Shown: positions 25,625 to 37,039 of the stretch, piece by piece
Layout: every line of letters begins with the position of its first letter
Position numbering within the stretch: position 1 is the first letter of the stretch
DNA from: Thiobacillus denitrificans
Lineage (GTDB): Bacteria > Pseudomonadota > Gammaproteobacteria > Burkholderiales > Thiobacillaceae
DNA: 64,000 nt
NCBI GenBank assembly: GCA_020723405.1
Contig: DYIY01000004.1
Location: forward strand, 62,001-126,000
Direction of reading: 5' to 3'
Notes under the pieces: model-generated
What the model was told of the DNA's origin: nothing
Database searches by the model: none
What the model saw: the letters and a program-made list of their open reading frames with translations, nothing else
Made by a program: the position numbers and the translations under genes

Positions 25625-26341
25625 ATGTTCGAAAAAACCATCGATTACGCCCGCGAAAGCCTCATCGCCGCATCCGAAGCGGCGGTGGACCGGGCCGGCG
25701 ACCGGCTGGGCCAGGTGGTGGACAACGCCAGCCAGGCCATCGACGAGAAGCTGGACAAGATCTCCCAGGAGCTGCACAGCCAGCGCAGCATGACCAAGGA
25801 CGACGTGCGGGAAATGGTGGATTACGCCGCCGACCGGCTGTCTGTGGTGCTGGACCAACGCATCGCCGTCATGCGTCAGGAAATCACCGGCCTGGTGGAA
25901 GAGAAGACCGAATACTTCAAGGCCGAGATCGACGCCTTCTTCATCAAGCGCCAGCAGGACCTGGCCCGGGAACGGCGCCGGCTGATCATCAACATTCTGC
26001 TGGCCAGCGGCACCGCCCTGGCGGTAGGCGCCGTCTCCCTGTTCTACAAGGGCATCCGGGAATGGGACCTGCTCACCGTGTTCCGGGTGGTGCTGGCCTC
26101 CCTGGCCGGCGGCTACGGGGTCTGGCTAGTGCTCTCCCTGCTGCGCGGCTGGTTGCGCATGACCGAACACAAGAAGGACCTGGTGTTCCTGGCCGCCCGC
26201 TACTGGGGCTGGCTGCGTCCCGCCAGCATCTTCTCCACCCTGCTGATCCTGGCCATCCTGGCCCTGCTCTCCCTGGTGCTCATGTTCCCCCAGGAAGCCC
26301 TGCGCCTCATCGGCCAGCCCATCCTCAAGCCGGGGGGCTGA
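25625..26341 (+). CDS. Membrane protein with long N-terminal helical region, unknown function
   Basis: The 238-residue protein starts with about 115 residues of amphipathic helix rich in Ala, Asp, Glu, Lys and Arg (for example [20 protein letters not shown]), likely coiled coil. Three hydrophobic segments follow at about 121-141, 151-173 and 200-221. I do not recognise a family. A GAGG site precedes the ATG at 25625. It lies 14 nt after plsY, and its last 17 nt overlap the 3' end of the converging tsaD gene. Confidence 0.78.
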   Translation: MFEKTIDYARESLIAASEAAVDRAGDRLGQVVDNASQAIDEKLDKISQELHSQRSMTKDDVREMVDYAADRLSVVLDQRIAVMRQEITGLVEEKTEYFKAEIDAFFIKRQQDLARERRRLIINILLASGTALAVGAVSLFYKGIREWDLLTVFRVVLASLAGGYGVWLVLSLLRGWLRMTEHKKDLVFLAARYWGWLRPASIFSTLLILAILALLSLVLMFPQEALRLIGQPILKPGG

Positions 26342-27338
26342 GTTCCGCCAGGCCCCAGCGGGGGCGCACGGCGAAGCGCCCGTCGGCCGGCCCCAGGCCG
26401 GCTTCAAGACGCAAGCCGCCGGCGAAAGCGATCATGGCCCCGTTGTCGGTGCACAGGTGCAGGGGCGGGTAGAACACCCGATGCCGATGCTGCACGGCCT
26501 CCGCATCCAGCCGCGCCCGCAAAGCCCGGTTGGCGCCCACGCCGCCGGCCACCACCAGACGGTGCAGGCCGGTCTGCTTCAGGGCCGCCAGGCACTTGCC
26601 GGCCAGCACGTCCACCACGGCGGCCTGGAAGGCGGCGGCAATGTGGGCGGCCTGGGCGATGCCTTCCTTCTTCACCAGGGTCAGCACGGCAGTCTTCAGG
26701 CCGGAAAAGCTGAAATCCAGGTCGCCGGAATGAAGCATGGGCCGGGGCAGCTTGAAGTGGTAGGCCTCCCCGTCCTCCGCCAGGCGCGCCAGGGCCGGCC
26801 CGCCCGGATAGCCCAGACCCAGGAGCTGGGCGGTCTTGTCGAAGGCTTCGCCGGCCGCGTCGTCCACCGTCTCGCCCAGGAGTTCGTAGCCCCCCACGCC
26901 CCCCACCCGCATGAGCTGGGTGTGCCCCCCCGAAACCAGCAGGGCCACGAAGGGGAAGTCCGGCCGGGGCTCGGCCAGCAGGGGGGAGAGCAGATGGCCC
27001 TCCAGATGGTGCACAGCGATGGCCGGGACGCCCCGGGCCGCCGCCAGGGCATTGGCGAAGCCGGCCCCCACCAGCAGAGCGCCGGCCAGCCCCGGGCCCT
27101 GGGTGTAGGCCACCGCGTCCAGGTCGTCCAGGGCCAGGCCCGCCTCGGCCAGCACCTGGCGGGTCAGGGGCACCACCCGGCGGATGTGGTCCCGGGAGGC
27201 CAGTTCCGGCACCACACCCCCATATTCGGCGTGCATGGCCACCTGGGTGTGCACCGCCTGGGCCAGCAGGCCCGCTTCCGTGTCATACACGGCCAGGCCC
27301 GTCTCGTCGCAGGAAGACTCCACGCCCAGTATCTTCAT
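26325..27338 (-). CDS. tsaD: tRNA N6-threonylcarbamoyladenosine transferase TsaD
   Basis: TsaD moves threonylcarbamoyl onto A37 of ANN-decoding tRNAs, with TsaB, TsaE and TsaC. The 337-residue protein has the family start [14 protein letters not shown], the iron ligands in HHLEGH (H111 and H115), the SGGHTQLM loop, [19 protein letters not shown] and the GGVGAN and CTDNGAMIA motifs. I chose ATG 27338; an in-frame GTG lies two codons upstream. It diverges from rpsU, the standard order in this phylum, and overlaps the converging membrane gene by 17 nt. Confidence 0.97.
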   Translation of the reverse strand: MKILGVESSCDETGLAVYDTEAGLLAQAVHTQVAMHAEYGGVVPELASRDHIRRVVPLTRQVLAEAGLALDDLDAVAYTQGPGLAGALLVGAGFANALAAARGVPAIAVHHLEGHLLSPLLAEPRPDFPFVALLVSGGHTQLMRVGGVGGYELLGETVDDAAGEAFDKTAQLLGLGYPGGPALARLAEDGEAYHFKLPRPMLHSGDLDFSFSGLKTAVLTLVKKEGIAQAAHIAAAFQAAVVDVLAGKCLAALKQTGLHRLVVAGGVGANRALRARLDAEAVQHRHRVFYPPLHLCTDNGAMIAFAGGLRLEAGLGPADGRFAVRPRWGLAELSPPA

Positions 27339-27372
27339 GGCCACAGCATTCCGGGAAAAAGGGGAAATTGTA

Positions 27373-27401
27373 TTGAAATGGCCGGTGAGCCGTTATAGAA
27401 T
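27373..27401 (+). promoter_or_regulatory. Sigma-70 promoter of the rpsU-dnaG-rpoD operon
   Basis: TTGAAA at 27373-27378 and TAGAAT at 27396-27401 are separated by exactly 17 nt. Transcription would start near 27408, about 45 nt before rpsU. Confidence 0.7.
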
Positions 27402-27452
27402 CCGGCACCTTTTTTAGTCCCCTCCCCCATTCACAGGTTTCAGGAACGACAG

Positions 27453-27665
27453 ATGCCTAGCGTTCGAGTCAAGGAAAACGAGCCGTTTGAAGTCGCCATG
27501 CGTCGCTTCAAGCGCACCATCGAGAAAACCGGTCTGCTGACCGAACTGCGCGCCCGCGAGTTCTACGAGAAGCCGACCCAGGAGCGCAAGCGCAAGCTGG
27601 CCGCCGCCGTGAAGCGTCATCACAAGCGCCTGCGCAGCCAGACCCTGCCCCCCAAGATGTACTGA
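27453..27665 (+). CDS. rpsU: 30S ribosomal protein S21
   Basis: S21 is a small basic subunit protein that helps start translation. The 70-residue sequence is typical: [20 protein letters not shown] at the start and a Lys/Arg-rich C terminus ([17 protein letters not shown]). The ATG has AGGAA upstream. It opens the macromolecular-synthesis operon and is followed 98 nt later by a YqeY-family gene. Confidence 0.98.
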   Translation: MPSVRVKENEPFEVAMRRFKRTIEKTGLLTELRAREFYEKPTQERKRKLAAAVKRHHKRLRSQTLPPKMY

Positions 27666-27763
27666 TCCGGCTCCAGCCGGACCTGCTGCGGGCCTGCCAG
27701 ACAGGCCCGTTTGCATTTGAGCCGCCCGTCATTGTCATCAACACCCCCGAGCCAGGAATCCCC

Positions 27764-28210
27764 ATGACCCTCAAGGAACGCATCAACGAAGACATGAAAG
27801 CCGCCATGCGCGCCAAGGAAACGGCCCGTCTGGCCGCCATCCGTCTGTTGCTGGCCGCCGTGAAGCAGAAGGAAGTGGACGAACGGGTGACCCTGGACGA
27901 CGCTGCCGTCACCGCCGTCATCGAGAAGCTCCTCAAGCAGCGCAAGGACTCCGCCACCCAGTACGAAGCGGCCAAGCGCATGGATCTGGCCGACCAGGAG
28001 AAATTCGAGATCGGCGTGCTGTCCGCCTACATGCCCCAGCAGCTTTCCGCCGAGGAAGTGGCGGGTCTGGTGCGGCAGGCCGTGGCGGAAACCGGCGCCG
28101 CCGGCGCCAAGGACATGGGCAAGGTCATGGCCTGGCTGAAGCCGAAACTGGCCGGCCGGGCCGACATGACCAGCGTTTCCGGGCTGGTGAAGGCAGCGCT
28201 TAGTGGGTAG
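27764..28210 (+). CDS. GatB/YqeY domain protein
   Basis: The 148-residue cytoplasmic protein has the YqeY fold landmarks: MTLKERINEDMKAAMRAKET at the start, then IRLLLAAVKQKEVDE, EIGVLSAYMPQQLSAEEV, and DMGKVMAWLKPKLAGRADM. The C-terminal half matches the tRNA-binding tail of GatB, but a free-standing YqeY has no settled activity. Its place between rpsU and dnaG is conserved in proteobacteria. Confidence 0.94.
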   Translation: MTLKERINEDMKAAMRAKETARLAAIRLLLAAVKQKEVDERVTLDDAAVTAVIEKLLKQRKDSATQYEAAKRMDLADQEKFEIGVLSAYMPQQLSAEEVAGLVRQAVAETGAAGAKDMGKVMAWLKPKLAGRADMTSVSGLVKAALSG

Positions 28211-28305
28211 TTCGTAGTCGGTAGAGGGTAGTCGGTAGCTGTTAATGCGCGCCAAAGGCGCGGAAACTAAAGGCTACTGACTACCAACTACCGACTACCG
28301 CCTCC
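28208..28305. repeat. Imperfect inverted repeat between yqeY-like gene and dnaG
   Basis: The left part has GTAGTTCGTAGTCGGTAG and GGGTAGTCGGTAG; the right part has CTACTGACTACCAACTAC and CGACTACC. Together they form a long imperfect stem whose centre is GCGCGCC-AAA-GGCGCGG. The left arm overlaps the TAG stop of the upstream gene. The element could be a mobile REP-like repeat or a folding mRNA processing site within the operon. Confidence 0.7.
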
Positions 28306-28309
28306 TGAA

Positions 28310-30058
28310 ATGTCCCGGATTCCGGAAGACTTCATCCAGCAACTCCTCGACCGCACCGACATCGTCGCGGTGGTCGAGCGCTACGTCCCCCTCAAGAAGG
28401 CGGGCGCCAACTACCAGGCCCGCTGCCCCTTCCACAACGAGAAGTCGCCGTCCTTTTCGGTGAGCCCCACCAAGCAGTTCTACCACTGCTTCGGCTGCGG
28501 CGCCCACGGCACCGCCATCAGTTTCCTGATGGAACATGCCGGCTACAGCTTCATCGACGCGGTGAAGGAACTGGCGGGCCAGGCGGGACTCACCGTGCCG
28601 GACGACGGCCAACACCGCGCCAGCGAAGAGGACAGCCAGCGGGACAAACTGTTCGAACGCATGGAAGTGGCCGCCAGCCACTTCCGCCAGGCCCTCAAGG
28701 GCGCCGCCAAGGCCATCGACTATCTGAAGGGTCGGGGGGTGAACGGTGAAACCGCCGTCCGTTTCGGCCTGGGCTACGCCGCCGACGGCTGGCAACCCCT
28801 GGCCGAAGCCTTCGCCGACTACCAGGATCCCTTGCTGGCCGAAGCCGGTCTGGTGGTGGTCAACGAAGGCAAGCGCTACGACCGGTTCCGCGACCGGGTC
28901 ATGTTTCCCATCCGCAACGAGCGGGGCAAGGTCATCGCCTTCGGCGGCCGGGTCATGGGCGCCGGGGAACCCAAGTACCTCAATTCGCCGGAGACCCCCC
29001 TGTTCCACAAGGGCCGGGAACTCTACGGCCTCCACGAGCACCGCCGGGCCATCCAGGGGGAAAACCGGGTGGTGGTGGTGGAGGGTTACATGGACGTGGT
29101 GATGCTGGACCAGCACGGGGTGCAGAACGCCGTGGCCACCCTGGGCACCGCCATCACCGCCGACCAGGCCAGCCGCCTGCTGCGACTGGCCGACACGGTG
29201 ATCTTCGCCTTCGACGGCGACAACGCCGGCCGCAAGGCGGCCTGGCGGGCCCTGGAGAACAGCCTGCCCCAGGCCCGGGACGGCAAGCTTTTGGGCTTCC
29301 TGTTCCTGCCCGAGGGGGAGGACCCGGACAGCTTCGTGCGCGCCCAGGGAGCCGATGCCTTTCGTAAACTGTGCGACCGGGCCATGCCCCTGTCGGACTT
29401 CCTGTTCGGCGAACTGTCGAACCAGACCGACCTGTCCTCCCAGGAGGGCAAGGTGCGCCTGGCCACCCTGGCCAAACCCTATCTGGCAAAACTCCAGGAG
29501 GCGCCGCTGCTGTCCCGGGCCCTGCACAAGCGCCTGGCGGAACTCACCGGCCTGGACGGCCCCCGGGACCGGCCGACGAGCCACCCCGCCAACCCCCGCC
29601 GGGGACCGGGCGACGACCGTAGCGCTTCCCGCCCAGTCCGGGGGCGCAACGCCGTGCAGCCCACCGCCTGGAAAACCCTGTTGCAGGGAATCCTGGACGA
29701 CCCGGTCCGGGCCGGCCAATTATCCGACCTGCCCGAACTGCCCAATCCGGAAGTCCAGTTGTTGCAAGGGCTGGTCAGCCTGATCCGGGAGCACCCGGAA
29801 ATGCAGGGCCGGGACATCGTGGAACACTATCAGGGCCGGCCGGAGAAGCCCGTCCTGGCCGAAGCCCTGGCCCTGGCGGACCAGAACCGGGGCAGCGGCT
29901 TCGACGTGGAAGCAGACTTCCAGGGTGCCCTGGAGAGGATTCGGGCCCAGGCCGGCCGAGCCCAGGTCAAGACCCTCTCCAGCCGGCGTCCCAGTGAAAT
30001 GACCCCGGAAGAAAAAGCCCGGCTGCTGGACAGCCTCAAGGGCCGGAAACCAAGCTAG
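28310..30058 (+). CDS. dnaG: DNA primase
   Basis: DnaG makes RNA primers at the replication fork. The 582-residue protein has an N-terminal CHC2 zinc finger (CPFHNEKSPSFSV with later HCFGCG), a primase core (PIRNERGKVIAFGGR), the Toprim motifs VVVVEGYMDVVML and FDGDNAGRKAA, and a less conserved C-terminal helicase-binding region after a Pro/Arg-rich linker near 410-445. The length is slightly below the 581-600 typical of the family. It is the middle gene of the rpsU-dnaG-rpoD operon. Confidence 0.97.
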   Translation: MSRIPEDFIQQLLDRTDIVAVVERYVPLKKAGANYQARCPFHNEKSPSFSVSPTKQFYHCFGCGAHGTAISFLMEHAGYSFIDAVKELAGQAGLTVPDDGQHRASEEDSQRDKLFERMEVAASHFRQALKGAAKAIDYLKGRGVNGETAVRFGLGYAADGWQPLAEAFADYQDPLLAEAGLVVVNEGKRYDRFRDRVMFPIRNERGKVIAFGGRVMGAGEPKYLNSPETPLFHKGRELYGLHEHRRAIQGENRVVVVEGYMDVVMLDQHGVQNAVATLGTAITADQASRLLRLADTVIFAFDGDNAGRKAAWRALENSLPQARDGKLLGFLFLPEGEDPDSFVRAQGADAFRKLCDRAMPLSDFLFGELSNQTDLSSQEGKVRLATLAKPYLAKLQEAPLLSRALHKRLAELTGLDGPRDRPTSHPANPRRGPGDDRSASRPVRGRNAVQPTAWKTLLQGILDDPVRAGQLSDLPELPNPEVQLLQGLVSLIREHPEMQGRDIVEHYQGRPEKPVLAEALALADQNRGSGFDVEADFQGALERIRAQAGRAQVKTLSSRRPSEMTPEEKARLLDSLKGRKPS

Positions 30059-30114
30059 GACGCGGCTGTCCAAGGCATTGGGGAAAACCCCCGGGCAAAT
30101 CGCCCAAGTTCATG

Positions 30115-30120
30115 TATAAT
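30115..30120 (+). promoter_or_regulatory. Possible internal rpoD promoter (-10 only)
   Basis: A perfect TATAAT lies 42 nt before the rpoD start in the dnaG-rpoD gap. No good -35 is seen 16 to 18 nt upstream. An internal promoter for rpoD in this operon is common, so the element is reported with caution. Confidence 0.35.
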
Positions 30121-30161
30121 ATTGCGTTTTTCCGCAGTTATCGCACGGAGATACTCCAGCA

Positions 30162-32135
<1,974 letters not shown>

Positions 32136-32169
32136 CCGTTCCATGGGGAGGACGCAAGCCCGCCCCACC

Positions 32170-32246
32170 GGGCCTGTAGCTCAGTTGGTCAGAGCAGAGG
32201 ACTCATAATCCTTTGGTCCAGGGTTCAAGTCCCTGCGGGCCCACCA
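32170..32246 (+). tRNA. tRNA with CAT anticodon, probably tRNA-Ile2 (lysidine type)
   Basis: The 77-nt gene folds fully: acceptor GGGCCTG with CGGGCCC, D arm GCTC/GAGC, anticodon stem GAGGA/TCCTT with loop CTCATAA, T arm CAGGG/CCCTG with TTCAAGT, and an encoded CCA end. The CAT anticodon fits elongator Met or Ile2. The variable loop TGGTC and the ACTCATAAT loop context match E. coli tRNA-Ile2 (ileX) better than metT, so Ile2, needing TilS-made lysidine, is preferred. It lies between rpoD and xseB. Confidence 0.9.
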
Positions 32247-32264
32247 ACAAACAACGAAGCCACC

Positions 32265-32540
32265 ATGTCCAAGACCGCCCAACCCGCCGACGCCAACCAG
32301 GCGTTGTTCCCCGAGCAGGAAGAACCCCGGGACTTCGAGAGCGCCATGGCCGAACTGGAGAAGATCGTGGCCGAGATGGAGGGGGGCCAACTCACCCTGG
32401 AGGCTTCCCTGGCCGCCTACAAGCGGGGGGTGGCCCTCACCGCCTACTGCCAGAAGACCCTGGATGCAGCGGACATGCAGGTGAAGCTCCTGGAGAACGG
32501 GGTGCTGAAGGACTACAAGGCGGACGGCCGCAATGTCTGA
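32265..32540 (+). CDS. xseB: Exodeoxyribonuclease VII small subunit
   Basis: XseB binds XseA to form exonuclease VII, which degrades single-stranded DNA. The 91-residue protein has the family core: FESAMAELEKIVAEMEGGQL and TLEASLAAYKRGVALTAYCQ, with an N-terminal tail of about 25 residues. It overlaps the ispA start by 8 nt. The xseB-ispA-dxs order is conserved in proteobacteria. xseA is not in the window. Confidence 0.96.
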   Translation: MSKTAQPADANQALFPEQEEPRDFESAMAELEKIVAEMEGGQLTLEASLAAYKRGVALTAYCQKTLDAADMQVKLLENGVLKDYKADGRNV

Positions 32541-33417
32541 TTTCGCTGCCTGGTCCCGGGCCGTCCAGGCCCGCATGGAAACCGCTCTCGATCGGATCCT
32601 GCCCGCGGCAAGCCTGGCGCCGGAGCGGCTCCACGCCGCCATGCGCTACGTGGCCCTGGGCGGGGGCAAACGGGTTCGCCCCATGCTGGCCTTTGCGGCC
32701 GGCGAGGCGGTGGAGGCTCCGGCCGACGCGGTGGAAGCCGCCGCCTGCGCGGTGGAACTGATCCATGTCTTTTCCCTGACCCACGACGACCTGCCCTGCA
32801 TGGACGATGACGACCTGCGCCGCGGCAAGCCCACCTGCCACGTGCAGTTCGATGAGGCCACCGCCCTGCTGGTGGGGGACGCCCTGCAAAGCCAGGCTTT
32901 CGAAGTGCTGGCCCGGCCCGGCGGCAACGCCGCCACCCAGGTGGACATGCTGGCCCTGCTGGCCCGGTCCTCGGGTTCCCGGGGCATGTGCGGCGGCCAG
33001 GCGGTGGACCTGTACAGCACCGGGCGCAGCCTGGAATTGGCCGAACTGGAGTTCATGCACATCCACAAGACCGGCGCCCTGATCCAGGCCTCCGTGTTGC
33101 TGGGCGCCATGGCCGGCGGCCCCTTGGACCCAGCCGTGCGGACCGGACTGGAACGTTATGCCCGCTGCGTGGGCCTGGCCTTCCAGGTCATGGACGACGT
33201 GCTGGACGCCGAAACCGACACCGCCACCCTGGGCAAGACTGCCGGCAAGGATGCGGCCCAGGGCAAGGCCACCTACCTGACCCTCATGTCCGCCCGGGAG
33301 GCCCGGGACTATGCCAACGACCTGGTGGCCGAGGCGGAAAGCGCCCTGGCCCCCTTCGCCGCCGCCGGCCGCCGTCTGGCCGAAATCGCCCGCTTCATCG
33401 TGGCGCGCCGCTACTGA
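32533..33417 (+). CDS. ispA: Farnesyl diphosphate synthase
   Basis: IspA condenses dimethylallyl and isopentenyl diphosphates to geranyl and farnesyl diphosphate. The 294-residue protein has [10 protein letters not shown], the first Asp-rich motif [14 protein letters not shown] near residue 85, KTGALI, and the second Asp-rich motif FQVMDDVLD near 218, followed by GKTAGKD. Length and motifs match E. coli IspA (299 residues). It overlaps xseB and precedes dxs by 7 nt. Confidence 0.97.
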   Translation: MSDFAAWSRAVQARMETALDRILPAASLAPERLHAAMRYVALGGGKRVRPMLAFAAGEAVEAPADAVEAAACAVELIHVFSLTHDDLPCMDDDDLRRGKPTCHVQFDEATALLVGDALQSQAFEVLARPGGNAATQVDMLALLARSSGSRGMCGGQAVDLYSTGRSLELAELEFMHIHKTGALIQASVLLGAMAGGPLDPAVRTGLERYARCVGLAFQVMDDVLDAETDTATLGKTAGKDAAQGKATYLTLMSAREARDYANDLVAEAESALAPFAAAGRRLAEIARFIVARRY

Positions 33418-33424
33418 TCCCGCC

Positions 33425-35278
33425 ATGAGCCTGCTGGAAACCATCAACTTCCCCGCCGATCTGAAGCCCCTCAACCGGACCGACCTGAAAACCCTGGCAG
33501 GTGAACTGCGGGACTTCGTCATCGACAGCGTCTCCAAGACCGGCGGCCACCTGGCTTCCAATCTGGGGGTCGTTGAGCTGACCGTGGCCCTGCACCATGT
33601 CTTCGACACCCCGGAGGACCGCATCGTCTGGGACGTGGGCCATCAGACCTACGTGCACAAGATCCTCACCGGCCGGCGGGAACGCATGGCCACCCTGCGC
33701 CAGACCGACGGCCTGTCCGGCTTTCCCAAGCGGGAGGAAAGCGAATACGACGCCTTCGTGGCCGGCCATTCCAGCACCTCCATCTCCGCCGCCCTGGGCA
33801 TGGCCGTGGCGGCCAAACTGAAGGGTGAGGAACGGCGGGTGGTGGCAGTGATCGGCGACGGCGCCATGTCTGCCGGCATGGCCTTCGAGGCCCTCAACAA
33901 CGCCGGGGCCATGGACGCCAACCTGCTGGTGATCCTCAACGACAACGACATGTCCATCAGCAACAACGTGGGAGCGCTGAATGCCTACCTCACCAGGCTG
34001 ATGTCGGGACGCCTCTACAACAACCTGCGCAGCAAGGGCGAGCGCCTGCTCTCCACCCTGCCCCCCATCCACGAGCTGGCCCGGCGGGCGGAAGAGCACA
34101 TCAAGGGCATGGTCACCCCCAGTACCCTGTTCGAGGAATTCGGCTTCAACTACCTGGGCCCCATCGACGGCCACGACCTGGATGCCCTCATCCCCACCCT
34201 GGCCAACATCCGCCAGCTCCGGGGTCCCCAGTTCCTGCACGTGATCACCCAGAAGGGCCGGGGCTACAACCCGGCCGAGGCCAACCCCTGCCTGTACCAC
34301 GGGGTGGGCAAATTCAAGATCGAAGTGGGCGTGGAGGCCAAGACCGGCAACAAGCCCACTTACACCGAAGTCTTCAGCCAGTGGCTGGCCGACATGGGGG
34401 AAGCCGACGAGCGGTTGGTGGGCATCACCCCGGCCATGTGCGAAGGCTCGGGCCTCAACGCCTTCGCCGAACGTTTCCCCAGGCGCTACTTCGACGTGGG
34501 CATCGCCGAGCAGCACGCCCTCACCTTTGCCGCCGGCCTGGCCTGCGAGGGCAGAAAGCCGGTGGTGGCCATCTACTCCACCTTCCTGCAACGGGCCTAC
34601 GACCAGCTCATCCACGACGTGGCCCTGCAAAAGCTGCCGGTGATGCTGGCCATCGACCGGGCCGGCCTGGTGGGCGCCGACGGGCCCACCCATGCCGGGG
34701 CCTTCGACCTGTCCTTCCTGCGCTGCGTGCCCAACATGCTGCTGGCCACCCCCTCCGACGAGGACGAATGCCGCCGCCTGTTGTCCACCGCCTACCACCA
34801 CGACGGCCCCAGCGCCGTACGCTATCCCCGGGGCATCGGCACCGGCGCGCCCCTGAGCCCGGGGCTGGAAACCCTGCCCGTGGGCCGGGGCATCCTGCGC
34901 CGGGAGGGCCGGGGCATCGCCATTCTGGCCTTCGGCAGCCTCACCGCTCCGGCCCTGGCCGCAGCGGAAACCCTGGACGCCACGGTGGCCGACATGCGTT
35001 TCGTCAAACCCCTGGACCGGGATCTGGTTCGCCACCTGGCGGAAAGCCATGAACGACTGGTCACCGTGGAAGAGAACGTGGTCATGGGGGGAGCCGGCGC
35101 CGCCGTGGCTGAAGCCCTGGCCGACCTGGGGCTGGCCAGGCCCCTGCTGCACCTGGGCCTGCCCGACCGCTTCGTGGAACACGGGGACCCCGCCGTGCTG
35201 CTGGCCCGTTGCGGTTTGGACGCCGCCGGTCTGGAACGGGCCATCCGCGCCTTCCAGGCCCGGTCTTTAGTTGACTGA
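33425..35278 (+). CDS. dxs: 1-Deoxy-D-xylulose-5-phosphate synthase
   Basis: DXS joins pyruvate and glyceraldehyde-3-phosphate with thiamine diphosphate, the first step of the MEP isoprenoid pathway. The 617-residue protein has the N-terminal [20 protein letters not shown], the GHSSTS loop, the ThDP motif [15 protein letters not shown] ending at [10 protein letters not shown], and transketolase-type PDGP-like [12 protein letters not shown] near residue 420. ATG 33425 was chosen to match the family start ([12 protein letters not shown]). It is translated right after ispA. Confidence 0.97.
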   Translation: MSLLETINFPADLKPLNRTDLKTLAGELRDFVIDSVSKTGGHLASNLGVVELTVALHHVFDTPEDRIVWDVGHQTYVHKILTGRRERMATLRQTDGLSGFPKREESEYDAFVAGHSSTSISAALGMAVAAKLKGEERRVVAVIGDGAMSAGMAFEALNNAGAMDANLLVILNDNDMSISNNVGALNAYLTRLMSGRLYNNLRSKGERLLSTLPPIHELARRAEEHIKGMVTPSTLFEEFGFNYLGPIDGHDLDALIPTLANIRQLRGPQFLHVITQKGRGYNPAEANPCLYHGVGKFKIEVGVEAKTGNKPTYTEVFSQWLADMGEADERLVGITPAMCEGSGLNAFAERFPRRYFDVGIAEQHALTFAAGLACEGRKPVVAIYSTFLQRAYDQLIHDVALQKLPVMLAIDRAGLVGADGPTHAGAFDLSFLRCVPNMLLATPSDEDECRRLLSTAYHHDGPSAVRYPRGIGTGAPLSPGLETLPVGRGILRREGRGIAILAFGSLTAPALAAAETLDATVADMRFVKPLDRDLVRHLAESHERLVTVEENVVMGGAGAAVAEALADLGLARPLLHLGLPDRFVEHGDPAVLLARCGLDAAGLERAIRAFQARSLVD

Positions 35279-35334
35279 TTTACTCAACATTGGCGAAAGT
35301 TTATACTCTGTCCAACGCCAATCAGGACAATGCC

Positions 35335-36183
35335 ATGAGCACCTGCGACACGGTCTGCGAGACCCCTTCCTCCTGCCCTCCCTCCGGGGGCGCCCAGCCC
35401 ATCCCGGACGTGCAGAACTATCCCGATTCCCGCAAGATCGCCATCGACAAGGTGGGCATCAAGGCCATCCGCCACCCAGTCCGGGTGCTGGACAAGACCG
35501 GTGGCGCCCAGCACACCATCGCTAACTTCGGCATGTACGTGTATCTGCCCCATCATTTCAAGGGCACCCACATGTCGCGCTTCATCGAGATCCTCAACGG
35601 CAACGAGCGGGAGTTCTCGGTGGAATCCTTCGAGGACGTGCTGCGCCTCATGGTGAAGAAGCTGGAAGCCGAGTCCGGCCACATCGAGATGAACTTCCCC
35701 TACTTCGTCAACAAGAAGGCGCCGGTGTCCGGGGTGCAGAGCCTCATGGACTACGACGTGACCTTCATCGGCGAAATCAAGAACGGCCAATACATCCAGA
35801 CCATGAAGGTGCTGGTGCCCTGCACCAGCCTGTGCCCCTGCTCCAAGAAGATCTCCGAATACGGTGCCCACAACCAGCGTTCCCACGTGACCATCACCGT
35901 GCGCACCAACAGCTTCGTGTGGATCGAGGACGTGATCCAGGTGGCCGAAGAGAACGCCTCCAGCCAGCTTTACGGCCTGTTGAAGCGGCCTGACGAGAAA
36001 TTCGTCACCGAGAAGGCCTACGAAAATCCCAAGTTCGTGGAAGACCTGGTGCGCGACGTGGCGGCGGCCCTGAACAAGGATGGCCGCATCGACGCCTACG
36101 TGGTGGAAGCGGAGAACTTCGAGTCGATCCACAACCATTCGGCCTACGCACTGATCGAAAGCGACAAGACCCGTCAGGCCTGA
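35335..36183 (+). CDS. folE2: GTP cyclohydrolase IB (FolE2)
   Basis: FolE2 makes 7,8-dihydroneopterin triphosphate from GTP, the first step of folate synthesis, and can work with metals other than zinc. The 282-residue protein has the type IB features: [21 protein letters not shown], a metal-binding Cys in [20 protein letters not shown], and the HNQRSHVT stretch. I chose ATG 35335, which has AGGA 8 nt upstream; the frame is open from a TTG at 35290. It follows dxs by 56 nt. With folB in this window it covers the first and third folate steps; no Zur-box-like palindrome is seen upstream. Confidence 0.95.
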   Translation: MSTCDTVCETPSSCPPSGGAQPIPDVQNYPDSRKIAIDKVGIKAIRHPVRVLDKTGGAQHTIANFGMYVYLPHHFKGTHMSRFIEILNGNEREFSVESFEDVLRLMVKKLEAESGHIEMNFPYFVNKKAPVSGVQSLMDYDVTFIGEIKNGQYIQTMKVLVPCTSLCPCSKKISEYGAHNQRSHVTITVRTNSFVWIEDVIQVAEENASSQLYGLLKRPDEKFVTEKAYENPKFVEDLVRDVAAALNKDGRIDAYVVEAENFESIHNHSAYALIESDKTRQA

Positions 36184-36388
36184 GGGTTACCGCACCGCAC
36201 CTTCGCCGCAGAGTCGGCTGCCGCTCACGGCAAACCGATGCGCTTCGCTGCGCTCACCACATCCTACGTTGACAGCCGCACTCTGCGCCGCCCCTCGGCA
36301 GCAAGGGTGCGTTGAGCCAAGCGAACCGCACCAGACCGGGGGGCCACGCAATGCCGTGGCCGCCGGAATCCGTACCGCGACGCTTCCT
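36184..36388. repeat. REP-like intergenic region
   Basis: The 205-nt gap after folE2 holds short palindromic pieces, including GATGCGCTTCGCTGCGCTCA followed by CCACATCCTACG. This resembles the widespread GATGGGTTTCGCTTCGCTCA-type extragenic repeats of proteobacteria. No open frame or promoter is convincing. No second copy was found in the window. Confidence 0.4.
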
Positions 36389-37039
36389 TCAATAGCGCTG
36401 GCTGAGGATGAGCTGTTCCCCTTCCCGGTTCATGTTCACCCGGTTGAGGAAGCTCATGCCCAACAGGGGCACCCGCAACTGCCGATCCTCCAGCACCAGC
36501 GCTTCCACCAGGTTGGCACGGATTTCCCCTACCCGTAGGGTGTTGAGCAGAACCTTGTGGGCCCGGGTGACGCCGTTGGCGGTGCTGACCCCCACCTGGG
36601 CTGCGCCGTCCAGGCGTACGCCGGCCCGCTCGGCCAGGCTGCGTGGCAGGGCCACCAGACTGGCGCCGGTGTCCACCAGGAACAGGGTGCTGCTGCCGTT
36701 CACTTCGCCATTGGCCAGGAATTGGCCCCGGGCATCCGCCACGAGCACGGTACGTCCCCCGCCGGCCGACTGGCCGCCGGAGGAGGAGAAGCCCAGGCCC
36801 ACGCTGCGGCGGCGACCATTTTCCTCGATCTCCACCTCCTGCCCGTGCACGGCCAGCAGGGTGACGCCTTGATGGGTCTGCCCTACGGAAAGGACTTTGG
36901 GCGGGCCCCCGTCCACGGAGATCAGAGCTTTCTCACCGAGCAGACCGCTGAGGGTGACGCCGGCCAGGGCGGGCACCGTCCAGACGAGGACGCTGAGGAG
37001 GCATAATGCCCGGACTTGCCGCAGACTTGGTGCAGCCAT
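36389..37039 (-). CDS. Exported retropepsin-like aspartic protease (clan AA)
   Basis: The 216-residue protein has a signal peptide (RALCLLSVLVWTVPALAG), a small beta domain (about residues 28-90) and a C-terminal single-domain aspartic protease with the LVDTGASLVALPRSLAE active-site motif near residue 124. The late strand LLGMSFLNRVNM completes the fold. Proteases of this type (TIGR02281-like) are periplasmic or membrane-linked and act as dimers. ATG 37039 is one choice; in-frame ATGs at 37048 and 37054 have better-placed GGA sites and may be used. Confidence 0.85.
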   Translation of the reverse strand: MAAPSLRQVRALCLLSVLVWTVPALAGVTLSGLLGEKALISVDGGPPKVLSVGQTHQGVTLLAVHGQEVEIEENGRRRSVGLGFSSSGGQSAGGGRTVLVADARGQFLANGEVNGSSTLFLVDTGASLVALPRSLAERAGVRLDGAAQVGVSTANGVTRAHKVLLNTLRVGEIRANLVEALVLEDRQLRVPLLGMSFLNRVNMNREGEQLILSQRY

